16,667 nucleotides of DNA from Verrucomicrobia bacterium TMED44. Lineage in GTDB: Bacteria; Verrucomicrobiota; Verrucomicrobiia; Opitutales; Seribacteraceae. Position numbers and translations under genes: made by a program. The stretch lies in the NCBI GenBank assembly GCA_002168015.1, contig NHCX01000131.1, positions 2,574-19,240 on the forward strand, given 5' to 3'. The notes beneath the pieces were generated by a model. The model had not been told where the DNA came from. It did not search any database and was given only the letters and a program-made list of their open reading frames with translations. Below, in pieces: positions 7,598-15,025 of this stretch (positions are counted from its first letter, which is position 1; each line of letters starts with the position of its first letter).

Positions 7598-8479
7598 TTA
7601 AGTTGTAAGGAATGAAGTGATGGTTCGCTCGCAATATTCAAATTCATCCTCCAAAAGATAATGTCCTGCATTGTTAATCTCATGAACAGTTAGGTTTGGT
7701 AAACGCTTTTTCCATTCCCGTAGAAAACCTCCGTGAAAACAAAAATCTTTCATGCCCCAACACGCCATGGTTGGTATATGATTAAGTTTTGATATGCACT
7801 GATCGGTTTTCAGGAGATAAGATAAGGATGGATGATTGTTTTCAAGGGGAATATCTTTAACAAATCTCCAAACAGCGATCCGGTCCCTCCAATTTTGATA
7901 GGGAAATAAAAAGCCTGATTTAATTGTTTTGGATAATTTTTTATTGGTAGCCATCCAGGTTGCAGGTCCTGCAAAGCCATTTAGGTAACGAACAAAAAAT
8001 TCTCCTATGATAGGTAACCGGCAAAAACGGATGCGCTTGGGCACATCCTTTGAACTAAAAGCAGCAGTATTAAGGAGAACCAACTTATTGATTTTCTTAA
8101 AATTATTCCGAAAAGCGGATAACCCAATCGCTCCACCCCAGTCATGAACTACAAGGTTGAATTTTTCGATTTGCAGGTCTTTTAGGAGATCAACGAGATT
8201 TTCGCTATGCCCGCGGAGGTCATATGTAAAATTACTCAAATCGGGTTTGTCTGATAATCCACAACCTAAATGATCTGGTGCAATGCATCTGAACTCCTCG
8301 GAAAGAGAAAGAATTAATTTTCGATAGAAAAATGACCAAGTTGGGTTCCCATGAAGGAAAATTGTGGGCAAGGAAGTTTTATTACCTTCATCAATATAGT
8401 TAATCTTAAACCCATCTTTTTGAGTGAAGAAGTTTTGAGTGAAAGGATATTCGTGTGAAATCTCCGGGGTAAGCTGCAT
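7598..8479 (-). CDS. oleB: OleB-like alpha/beta hydrolase (haloalkane dehalogenase-type fold)
   Basis: OleB in known ole systems decarboxylates a cis-beta-lactone to a long-chain cis-olefin. This 293-residue protein has the fold's oxyanion motif HGNPTW (43-48) and nucleophile Asp113 in VVHDWGGAIG. Acid Asp245 lies in WGMKDFCF and His273 in NNAGHYLLED. The aspartate nucleophile is shared by haloalkane dehalogenases, epoxide hydrolases and OleB, so sequence alone does not settle the reaction. The neighbour does: its ATG overlaps the oleA-like stop (TAATG at 8479). There is no OleC (lactone-forming ligase) or OleD beside it, so its substrate is open. Family fold is certain; the OleB role is probable. 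Confidence 0.82.
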   Translation of the reverse strand: MQLTPEISHEYPFTQNFFTQKDGFKINYIDEGNKTSLPTIFLHGNPTWSFFYRKLILSLSEEFRCIAPDHLGCGLSDKPDLSNFTYDLRGHSENLVDLLKDLQIEKFNLVVHDWGGAIGLSAFRNNFKKINKLVLLNTAAFSSKDVPKRIRFCRLPIIGEFFVRYLNGFAGPATWMATNKKLSKTIKSGFLFPYQNWRDRIAVWRFVKDIPLENNHPSLSYLLKTDQCISKLNHIPTMACWGMKDFCFHGGFLREWKKRLPNLTVHEINNAGHYLLEDEFEYCERTITSFLTT

Positions 8480-9510
8480 TAGTTATTGAGTGCCAACATT
8501 AAACTGGATAATCCACTACCTATGCCAAGTAATGCAGATTTTTGCGTAAGTAATGCCGGGTTTTGCTCACAGGCTAAGGTGTAAGTAATTGGTAGAGAGA
8601 CTGACCCACAATTCCCTAACGATTGAAATGTGGTAAAGCTTTTTGATGGATCATAGGAAAGGGCTTTTTCAATTTCCTGCTGGTGTGCTTTCCCAACTTG
8701 ATGAGTAACGATAAGGTTTGGTTTTTCAGCACTCCAATGAGTGACTTCTAGAAATTTATTCCATGCCTTTTTAGCAACGGAGATTCCTGCATGAAGAAGT
8801 TCCTCTGAATCAGTTTGCATAACCATACCACCTACTGACTGATCACCTTCACACAGGTGATTGTGACTGGTATCTGTGGAACTTGCAAATTGAGCTAAGC
8901 GAGGTTTTTCTGAAGAGGATGAATCGTCGCATGTTATTGACCAAGCAACAGCTCCTGCTCCAATAGTGAGATTTGCAAAATAAGGCTTGATCGATTTGCG
9001 GTCCATATTAGCTCCGTTAAGAATGTCAATCGTCTGATCCACAAGAGGCTTGCCATTTTCACCTGCAACAATGATTGCTCGTTTGATTGCTCCTTGTTCA
9101 ATCATGCTACCGGCCAAAATCAGTGCATTGAGGAAGCCCAGACAGGCATTTGAAACATCAAGGATTTGGGTATTGTCACCTAACCCCATTAATTTGTGCA
9201 CATAAGATGCGGTAGCTGGTTCAAGTCGGTCGCGGCAAACAGCAGAGTGTATGAGTAAATCGACTTCTTGAGGATTGATTGTTCCATCCTGCAATAGTTT
9301 CTTACCCGCTTCGGCGGAAGCTTCTGATGCACGGTATCCATTTCCCCAGAATCTTCTTTCCTTTATTCCAGTCATCAATTCGAGACGACCAACTTGTAAA
9401 TTTACTTTCTGATAAAGGGGTTCCAACTGGGTCTCTAGTTCTTCAGAGCTGACAATTTGTGGCGGGAGTGCGTATGCCATCTTCTCAATTACTACCTTTG
9501 AGAAACTCAT
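8479..9510 (-). CDS. oleA: OleA-like thiolase, head-to-head acyl condensing enzyme
   Basis: OleA joins two fatty acyl-CoA molecules by non-decarboxylative Claisen condensation to a 2-alkyl-3-ketoacid. This 343-residue thiolase-fold protein has nucleophile Cys123 in DVSNACLGF, His270 in VTHQVGKAH and Asn300 in LGNCGSVSLP. CRDRLEPATASYVH (92-105) carries Glu97, which matches the glutamate that OleA uses as a base and that FabH lacks. The C-terminal GIGSGLSSLML is typical of the group. These features separate it from ordinary FabH. It overlaps the FabI-like gene by four bases upstream (ATGA, 9510-9507) and the oleB-like gene by one base downstream. Chain lengths and whether CoA or ACP thioesters are used cannot be read here. 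Confidence 0.85.
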   Translation of the reverse strand: MSFSKVVIEKMAYALPPQIVSSEELETQLEPLYQKVNLQVGRLELMTGIKERRFWGNGYRASEASAEAGKKLLQDGTINPQEVDLLIHSAVCRDRLEPATASYVHKLMGLGDNTQILDVSNACLGFLNALILAGSMIEQGAIKRAIIVAGENGKPLVDQTIDILNGANMDRKSIKPYFANLTIGAGAVAWSITCDDSSSSEKPRLAQFASSTDTSHNHLCEGDQSVGGMVMQTDSEELLHAGISVAKKAWNKFLEVTHWSAEKPNLIVTHQVGKAHQQEIEKALSYDPSKSFTTFQSLGNCGSVSLPITYTLACEQNPALLTQKSALLGIGSGLSSLMLALNN

Positions 9511-10319
9511 GGGTTTATTTTCATAGCTGATTCCACCACTTCTTTATCAAAATAATTGAGGCCCATTCCTGCGTCTACTACAATTCCCTGTCCATTTATG
9601 CCTGAAGAGCAGGAACTTAATAAAAATACTGCGGTGTTAGCAACCTCTTGGGTAGCCAATGCTTTCTTTCGAAATGTCAATTTCTCTGCGTAAAGATAAT
9701 TAACTAGATATCCCGGAATTCCAGCTGAAGCAGAAGTTTTAAGGGGACCTGCATTGACTGAATTAAAACGAACCGCACTAAAGGCCGAAAAAGATTTTGA
9801 TAAGTAGCGTACATTTGCTTCCAGCGAAGCTTTTACTGGTGCCATGTAGCCATAATTTTCAGCAGTGACTTCAGTTGAGGATATTCCAACAGTGACAACT
9901 GAAGCATCATTCGCCAAGGCGTTCTTAGAAACCTTGGAGAGTTGAACTAAAGAAAAGGATGATATTTGGGTGGCTTGAAGGAAATCTTTTAATTTAGTCT
10001 CGTGAAATGGCACCATACCATCCGAATAATCTGCAAATGCAACAGAATGTAAGATTCCATTAATACTTCCTTGACCCATTTCATTCATGAAGAGTTCAAG
10101 GTTATTTAAATCTTCTTCTTTTTCGAAATCGCAAATTATAATTTTTGCTTGGGGGAGGAGCTTAGAAAGTTCTTCAGATCTTTTTTTGGAGCGTACAGAA
10201 TAGATTATATGAGCCCCTTGCTCTTCAAGAGTTTTAGCCACATGCCAGGCCACGCTTTTTCGGTTAGCAAAACCGGTAATCAAAAATGTTTTGCCGCTGA
10301 CTGCCAAGAAATCATTCAT
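9507..10319 (-). CDS. FabI-like enoyl-ACP reductase (SDR family)
   Basis: FabI reduces trans-2-enoyl-ACP with NAD(P)H in the last step of fatty-acid elongation. The protein (270 residues) has the FabI form of the nucleotide motif, ITGFANRKSVAW (14-25), and LHSVAFA (90-96). Its active site is Tyr156-x6-Lys163, the FabI spacing and not the YxxxK of ordinary SDRs. NAGPLKTSASAGIPGY (189-204) matches the FabI 'GpiKT.a..gi.gf' segment. It starts in a TGATG overlap with the FabZ-like gene and ends in an ATGA overlap with oleA. This makes it dedicated to the cluster instead of, or besides, general fatty-acid synthesis. It sits where an OleD reductase might be expected, but OleD belongs to a different, longer SDR type. 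Confidence 0.85.
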   Translation of the reverse strand: MNDFLAVSGKTFLITGFANRKSVAWHVAKTLEEQGAHIIYSVRSKKRSEELSKLLPQAKIIICDFEKEEDLNNLELFMNEMGQGSINGILHSVAFADYSDGMVPFHETKLKDFLQATQISSFSLVQLSKVSKNALANDASVVTVGISSTEVTAENYGYMAPVKASLEANVRYLSKSFSAFSAVRFNSVNAGPLKTSASAGIPGYLVNYLYAEKLTFRKKALATQEVANTAVFLLSSCSSGINGQGIVVDAGMGLNYFDKEVVESAMKINP

Positions 10320-10762
10320 CAGGAACTTTGCTCACTTCTAACAAGAGCAAGTGCAAATGAAACCGTAGTGACAACCTTCCCCTTGAGGCGAATTTCACCT
10401 CGAAGGTTGTAAAATTGTCCAATTTGATCCTGAAGGAAAACTTTAATTTGAATGAGATCGCCTGGTTTAATCATCCTTTTAAACCGTGCATCCCTGATTC
10501 GGGAGAGCACGGGAGTTACGCTACTTGAATTCAGCTCATCTTGTCCAATTTTTTCAGAAAGAAAAATTGCCCCTGTCTGAAAAACAGCTTCACAGGATAA
10601 AACTCCGGGAAAAATCGGATTATTGGGGTAATGCCCTTTGAAAATGTCGAAGTCTTCGCGGACGGAAAGTTCGCAAGTAGCATCTTCTGCATTTATTTCA
10701 ATAATCCGGTCTACGAATAAAAAAGGCGGGCGATGAGGTATTCTTCGATGTATATCTTCCAT
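10319..10762 (-). CDS. FabZ-like 3-hydroxyacyl-ACP dehydratase (hot-dog fold)
   Basis: FabZ removes water from 3-hydroxyacyl-ACP to give trans-2-enoyl-ACP. The 147-residue protein opens with the typical HRPPFLFVDRI (10-20) and has the active-site segment FKGHYPNNPIFPGVLSCEA (41-59). Catalytic His44 and Glu58 are both present. A central helix AVFQTGAIFLSE follows. Length is normal. The stop overlaps the FabI-like start by one base, so dehydratase and reductase are made together and would act in sequence on one substrate. A gap of 84 bases separates it from the FAD oxidoreductase gene upstream, with no clear promoter or terminator in the gap. FabA-like isomerase activity cannot be excluded from sequence. 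Confidence 0.88.
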   Translation of the reverse strand: MEDIHRRIPHRPPFLFVDRIIEINAEDATCELSVREDFDIFKGHYPNNPIFPGVLSCEAVFQTGAIFLSEKIGQDELNSSSVTPVLSRIRDARFKRMIKPGDLIQIKVFLQDQIGQFYNLRGEIRLKGKVVTTVSFALALVRSEQSS

Positions 10763-10846
10763 TAAAAGAGAAAATTAAAACTTAAAATGATCTGATGTTT
10801 TGATGGAATTCGGATGAAGAACGCAGATGTAATGCTAGAACAAGCA

Positions 10847-12277
10847 CTATTTTCTACGAAGAAACCTGTCAATTTTATTGGCAGTTATCACACCGTAATT
10901 AATCGTCCCAAGCCAACCTGACATGATGATGCCAACGGATCCAGCATGATATAGTCCAGGTGCATGATCAGGAAGCTGAGAAGATACATCAAGACCTTCA
11001 AACTTAGTTCCAAATGAAGCACCTGATGCATGATGAGTGTAGTGTTTTATTGTTCGTGGGGTGGCTGCCTCCAAATGCTCTATTTTCGAACGTATGTCTG
11101 GTACGATTTTCTCTAAAGCTACAACAGATTCTTCGCAGAGTCTTGCTTTTTCGCTGGCATACTTTTCATCAGATAAATTTTGCCAGTCTTGCCATTTTGC
11201 ATTGATAGAAGCAACTATGCTAAAGCGTGGTTCTTTGCGATCGGGGCGTGTATCTGGGTAATAAACGGAAAAGGTGCGACTCGTTGTATTTAGACTGGTA
11301 AGTTCATCTGTTGAGAAAGAAGGAGATTCCGAAGTAAATATGAGATCACCTATGTCTGGAATGCTTATCCCTTTTTTTAAACCGATATAAACTTGGCAAG
11401 AAGTAGAATTTAGCCTGACAGACTTGGCTTGTTTCGCAAATTTTTTTGGCAACTTTGCAAGCCCGAACAGTTTTTCAATAGTGTTCTTCAGGTTTGCATT
11501 TGATAAGACTGCTCCGCACTTAATAGTTTTCCCATTTACAATAACGCCCTCTACTTGGTGGCAATCTCCTACCTGATTTGTCGTAACTGCTTCCACTAGA
11601 CATTGCCTTCTCAAATCTGCCCCATTCGATCTAAGCTCTTTGACCATTTTTTTGATCAAAGAATCCGTTCCGTCTTTAAAGGTGTAAATCCCCTTTTTCA
11701 TGAAATTAGAAAAAACAATCCCATAGGCGATAGCTGGATCTAACAATGAAGAACCGTTTGCATACGAAATTGGTTCAAGCAATAGTCTTTTAATTTCATT
11801 GCGACCTGGAAAGAATTCTTCCAGTAGATCCCCAATGGATCTTTTGTCATTGGCGAAGTAATCCATGCTCGACAGGTGTTCATAAAACTCTTCAATCTTG
11901 CTTTTGGCTATATTGAATGTCTCTTGAAGTATCTTAGTGAAATCAGAGCGATCAAAAGTAGTTTCTAAATTATATTGGGGATTGATGAACCGGATATTTT
12001 TCAACTGGACAATGGAATCGGCGATTTCTTTGGTCCAATACCTCCTGCAGGACTTAATCATTCCAACAGGAAATCCATGTAAAGAAATATCGAAGATGTG
12101 CCCCCCTGCTCTTTTGAACCATGTAGCTAATCCACCAAATTGGTAGTGGTGCTCAAGTAAGAGTACAGAGTGTCCTTGCTTAGCAAGGCAGTTTGCCCCC
12201 GTAAGTCCACCCAGACCACTTCCAATTACTACCACATCGTAATAGTCCTTGGTATCCGCTAAAGAATCTCTTGTCAC
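10847..12277 (-). CDS. CrtI/RetSat-like FAD-dependent oxidoreductase
   Basis: This 476-residue flavoprotein belongs to the phytoene desaturase / retinol saturase / amine-oxidase-like superfamily. The N-terminal dinucleotide motif [17 protein letters not shown] (15-31) and acidic [11 protein letters not shown] (39-49) bind FAD. The C-terminal [14 protein letters not shown] is the second flavin-contact motif of the CrtI group. Members desaturate, saturate or isomerise long polyene or acyl chains. The substrate here is unknown, and an acyl chain is likelier than a carotenoid because no phytoene synthase is present. The start is GTG at 12277; an in-frame TAG lies four codons upstream, so no earlier start is possible. 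It lies 45 bases after the LRR gene and 84 before the FabZ-like gene and is probably in the same operon. Confidence 0.82.
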   Translation of the reverse strand: MTRDSLADTKDYYDVVVIGSGLGGLTGANCLAKQGHSVLLLEHHYQFGGLATWFKRAGGHIFDISLHGFPVGMIKSCRRYWTKEIADSIVQLKNIRFINPQYNLETTFDRSDFTKILQETFNIAKSKIEEFYEHLSSMDYFANDKRSIGDLLEEFFPGRNEIKRLLLEPISYANGSSLLDPAIAYGIVFSNFMKKGIYTFKDGTDSLIKKMVKELRSNGADLRRQCLVEAVTTNQVGDCHQVEGVIVNGKTIKCGAVLSNANLKNTIEKLFGLAKLPKKFAKQAKSVRLNSTSCQVYIGLKKGISIPDIGDLIFTSESPSFSTDELTSLNTTSRTFSVYYPDTRPDRKEPRFSIVASINAKWQDWQNLSDEKYASEKARLCEESVVALEKIVPDIRSKIEHLEAATPRTIKHYTHHASGASFGTKFEGLDVSSQLPDHAPGLYHAGSVGIIMSGWLGTINYGVITANKIDRFLRRK

Positions 12278-12322
12278 ACCTGCATACTATCCCGCTACTC
12301 CAAATTGGACAAGAATTATACT

Positions 12323-13261
12323 CTACAGTTCTAGATCTTTTTGATGCTTTAAAAAGAAATCTTCCATATTTTGATTTTCTTCATCTGCTGGACCCCGTAA
12401 GGTAGGAATCTGTAGTTCCTTTAGGAATTGATACTGTTTTTTTGATAATAATTCGGGAGATAGGGACAGAGACTGTAATGGGAGGGTTGAAAGTATGCTT
12501 AAATCATTTATCTCTAAACCGATTATGTTAAGGTTTTTGATTGGTAGGTAAGCTAGGCATTCAATGCTTGATACCTTGGAACCAGGCAAGATTACGGATT
12601 CAATTGGACAATCTGATAATGGTGTTAAGTCTTGTATTTGAGTGCCACGGATCTCCAGCTTTTTTAGTTTTTTTGCAAAGCAAATTGGCTCTAAGTCAGA
12701 TATAGAAGTGCCTGACATATTGATTTCTTCGATCGGCATATTTTGTAAAGGGGATAAGTCACTCACCCTTGTTTTTAAAATATCTAGATGCGTAATCTGT
12801 TTGCCATACAGAGGGCCTAGGTTCTCAACCTCCGTATGCGGGATAATCAATCTTTTAAGGGGTAAGGATGCGCAAAACCCTAAATCATTTAATTTTGCAC
12901 CAGATAATTCTAAGATTTCAAGTGGTAGATTTTCTAAACTCTTGAAATCAACCGCTTTTGAATCTCTGACGGCCACTCTATTTAAACTAAATCCTTCCAA
13001 TTGAGTAAAAGGAATTGTACTATTTCTGGGTAGGCAAATAGAGATGACTTTTTGTTTATCTAATAACGAGAAGTCAATGCTTTGAACTTTTGAAAAATTA
13101 TACTCAATAAATGGTAACTCACACAATGTACGAAGATGGTCTTGCGGGCATTCCAATAAGAATACTCCCAACCCGCCAGGAAGAAGGTATGTATTCCCTT
13201 TAATTCCTTTTTTTGCTAAAGCGAGATCGCATGCACATTTGATATCGTTAAAAATATTCAA
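12323..13261 (-). CDS. Leucine-rich repeat protein, 21-residue repeats
   Basis: This 312-residue protein has no signal peptide or membrane helix. About eight tandem units of 21 residues run from about 112 to 270. Their consensus is LPL+.L.I.GT.I.DL.PL... (examples: MPIEEINMSGTSISDLEPI at 176-193 and KKLKKLEIRGTQIQDLTPL at 197-215). Such repeats form a curved solenoid for binding other proteins and are common in PVC bacteria, often fused to Ser/Thr kinases. Here no kinase domain is present. The N-terminal 110 residues are more divergent and hold several cysteines. The start at 13261 is TTG, as no in-frame ATG or GTG lies nearby, so the true start is uncertain. It is the first gene of the run leading to the OleAB cluster. 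Confidence 0.75.
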   Translation of the reverse strand: MNIFNDIKCACDLALAKKGIKGNTYLLPGGLGVFLLECPQDHLRTLCELPFIEYNFSKVQSIDFSLLDKQKVISICLPRNSTIPFTQLEGFSLNRVAVRDSKAVDFKSLENLPLEILELSGAKLNDLGFCASLPLKRLIIPHTEVENLGPLYGKQITHLDILKTRVSDLSPLQNMPIEEINMSGTSISDLEPICFAKKLKKLEIRGTQIQDLTPLSDCPIESVILPGSKVSSIECLAYLPIKNLNIIGLEINDLSILSTLPLQSLSLSPELLSKKQYQFLKELQIPTLRGPADEENQNMEDFFLKHQKDLEL

Positions 13262-13389
13262 TGAGTGAATCTTTATTCCATTTTTGTATTAATGCATCCG
13301 TTATTAAGCAAATATGTAAGGACACGCAATCATCCAACTTGAAAAATGATTACAATAGCAAAAACTATATTTTTTAGGGATTAGAGGTA
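13262..13389. other. Divergent intergenic region
   Basis: These 128 AT-rich bases separate the LRR gene (minus) and the small membrane-protein gene (plus), so they should hold promoters for both directions. I found only weak candidates (for example TTGGAT-17-TATTTG on the minus strand) and no convincing hairpin, operator or RNA gene. AGAGG at 13383-13387 lies two bases before the plus-strand ATG, closer than an ideal ribosome binding site. Confidence 0.4.
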
Positions 13390-13602
13390 ATGGAACCTTG
13401 GCAATATGCAATGGGTTGGATCCTAGTGTTCATCAATACTTTATGCCTACTACGGCTGGGTATATTGCCCATGATTTTTTTTGCCAAGAACTACCAATTA
13501 TATGGTAAAATATTTTGGGTATCCTGCTTTATTGGTTTAGTGTTTTTGGCTAGTGAGATCATGTTAATCAGAATGCTCCTCCATCTAGGAATCCAGCAAT
13601 GA
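13390..13602 (+). CDS. Small two-helix membrane protein, the only plus-strand gene
   Basis: This 70-residue protein has two hydrophobic helices: about 8-31 (GWILVFINTLCLLRLGILPMIFF, split by one Arg) and about 41-62 (FWVSCFIGLVFLASEIMLI). A short polar loop KNYQLYGK lies between them. It therefore looks like an integral membrane hairpin with a short C-terminus. I do not recognise a family. AGAGG precedes the ATG by two bases; a second in-frame ATG at 13411 would trim seven residues. It is transcribed away from the LRR gene and converges on the DUF1080 gene 52 bases later. The helix pattern supports a real gene, but its small size leaves some doubt. Confidence 0.55.
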   Translation: MEPWQYAMGWILVFINTLCLLRLGILPMIFFAKNYQLYGKIFWVSCFIGLVFLASEIMLIRMLLHLGIQQ

Positions 13603-13627
13603 ATTTTTTCAAGTATTTAATGCAGGG

Positions 13628-13654
13628 AGACCTTTTTTCGTCAGAAACCGGTCT
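13628..13654. terminator. Possible shared hairpin between convergent genes
   Basis: AGACC (13628-13632) pairs with GGTCT (13650-13654), and inside it TTTC (13636-13639) pairs with GAAA (13644-13647). The imperfect hairpin abuts the stop of the DUF1080 gene and lies 25 bases past the small plus-strand gene. There is no good T-run after the stem on either strand, so the call is weak. Confidence 0.3.
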
Positions 13655-14962
13655 TTAATGGAGGTCTTTTATGCGAATATTACGAAATGAGACGGGATCG
13701 TTGTGACCAGCAAAACCAAAGTGTCCTTCCTTTAATGTAAGACCCGGATGTGACTTATTCGCCATAAATTTCGTAACTTTTGATAGATCTGCGTCGAGGA
13801 TGATTTCGTCGTTAAGAAAAACCGTTATCATAGTTCCACGAACGATTACTTCTTGATCATTCCATTCACCAACTTTTTTAAGATGACCTGTTTTCGCAGG
13901 CGAAATCCCGTATGCGGACCCATGAAACTGCCTCGGGTCAAGCTTCGCATACCTAGGATGTGTGTTGTCTAAAACCTGCAGTTCACACATTCCATGATAG
14001 GCTGCATTCCCTTTACCGGGATAACGGATAGCCAACCCATTATTGCCTCCAGTGGGTAATTTGAATTCTAGTTTAACCGAAAAATCCTTAAAAGTCCGAT
14101 CAGTAAAAATAGTTCCACCTTTACCTTTAAGGCATCTGATCGCTCCATCTTTGACTTCGTAATTAGCAATCGGTCCTTTCCACCCGTCAAAGTTTTCCCC
14201 ATTAAAAATCGACACATAGCCAGTTTCATCATCAACTTCACAGCAACTGGAGAGAAGTTCTTTAATGTAAATATTTCTCCATCTTATTTCGCCTCCATGT
14301 GTCTGTAACTGTATGGGTCCCTCAGCTATGAGCGGTTTCCTTTTCTCGAGAGGGGACTTTCGGTCCCAGTAATTGATCAGCGGGGCTTCATCCACGACTA
14401 ATTGATCATTTAGTATAATCGTTACTAAATTACCTTTCATTGTAATCCGGAACCTATTCCATTGTCCAAATGGTTTATCAGCATGCACGAGTGGATCTCT
14501 ACCTGGGGCTCCTGCCGGTCCATTATTCCATAAACCGCCAGATCCTTTATCTGCTCCCAATTTCCACTTGCCTCCTTCTTTGGTCGTATCCCAGATTTGA
14601 ATTTGAGGGATTCCCCGAAGATATATACCACTATCTGCACCAGCTACGGTTTTATATTCGAGAAGTAGTTCAAAATCTCCATAATTTTTCTCTGTCGTTA
14701 AAAATAGTCCTTTTCCATCATTTACTAAAACTCCGTTATCAACAGACCAGTGCTTGTGGATATCTTGCTGGCTTTCCTCCCACTTTTTCTTGAATTCAGT
14801 TACTGATAAATTCATCCATTTTTCTGGGTTCTCAGTCTTAGCTCCCCACCAGCCATCTAAGTTTTTTCCGTTAAAGAGAGGGGTGAAGCCTTTTGGGGCT
14901 TTTCCATCTAGATAAAATGTAATTGAGAGAATGCCAACGAGGATAGAGCAAAATAATTTCAT
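13655..14962 (-). CDS. Secreted protein with two DUF1080 (3-keto-disaccharide hydrolase-type) domains
   Basis: This 435-residue exported protein has a signal peptide at 1-20 (LFCSILVGILSITFYL). Two concanavalin-like DUF1080 domains follow. Each opens with the hallmark 'lFNGkdLdGW': GFTPLFNGKNLDGWWG at 25-40 and GYVSIFNGENFDGWKG at 248-263. Each has the 'dfel..efk....nSGi..R' strand (GDFELLLEYKTVAGADSGIY; FKDFSVKLEFKLPTGGNNGL) and ends in 'i.fRNI.IKdL' (IRWRNIYIKEL at 226-236; VSFRNIRIKDLH). Domain one also has GPAGAPGRDPLVHADKPFG (148-166). Some DUF1080 proteins cleave 3-keto-glycosides, and many are carbohydrate-binding or uncharacterised. The two domains are only loosely alike, so one may bind and the other cleave. 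The gene stands alone between a 63-base gap and a convergent neighbour. Confidence 0.88.
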   Translation of the reverse strand: MKLFCSILVGILSITFYLDGKAPKGFTPLFNGKNLDGWWGAKTENPEKWMNLSVTEFKKKWEESQQDIHKHWSVDNGVLVNDGKGLFLTTEKNYGDFELLLEYKTVAGADSGIYLRGIPQIQIWDTTKEGGKWKLGADKGSGGLWNNGPAGAPGRDPLVHADKPFGQWNRFRITMKGNLVTIILNDQLVVDEAPLINYWDRKSPLEKRKPLIAEGPIQLQTHGGEIRWRNIYIKELLSSCCEVDDETGYVSIFNGENFDGWKGPIANYEVKDGAIRCLKGKGGTIFTDRTFKDFSVKLEFKLPTGGNNGLAIRYPGKGNAAYHGMCELQVLDNTHPRYAKLDPRQFHGSAYGISPAKTGHLKKVGEWNDQEVIVRGTMITVFLNDEIILDADLSKVTKFMANKSHPGLTLKEGHFGFAGHNDPVSFRNIRIKDLH

Positions 14963-15025
14963 AATTATCAGTAAGTTATTCGATGGTTATTCAATCAAGA
15001 GGAAAAGAGTATTTCATCTATCTTT

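Noticed and set aside
7598..8479. Haloalkane dehalogenase or epoxide hydrolase
   Set aside because: The fold and Asp nucleophile fit, but the one-base overlap with an OleA-like gene makes an OleB role more likely.
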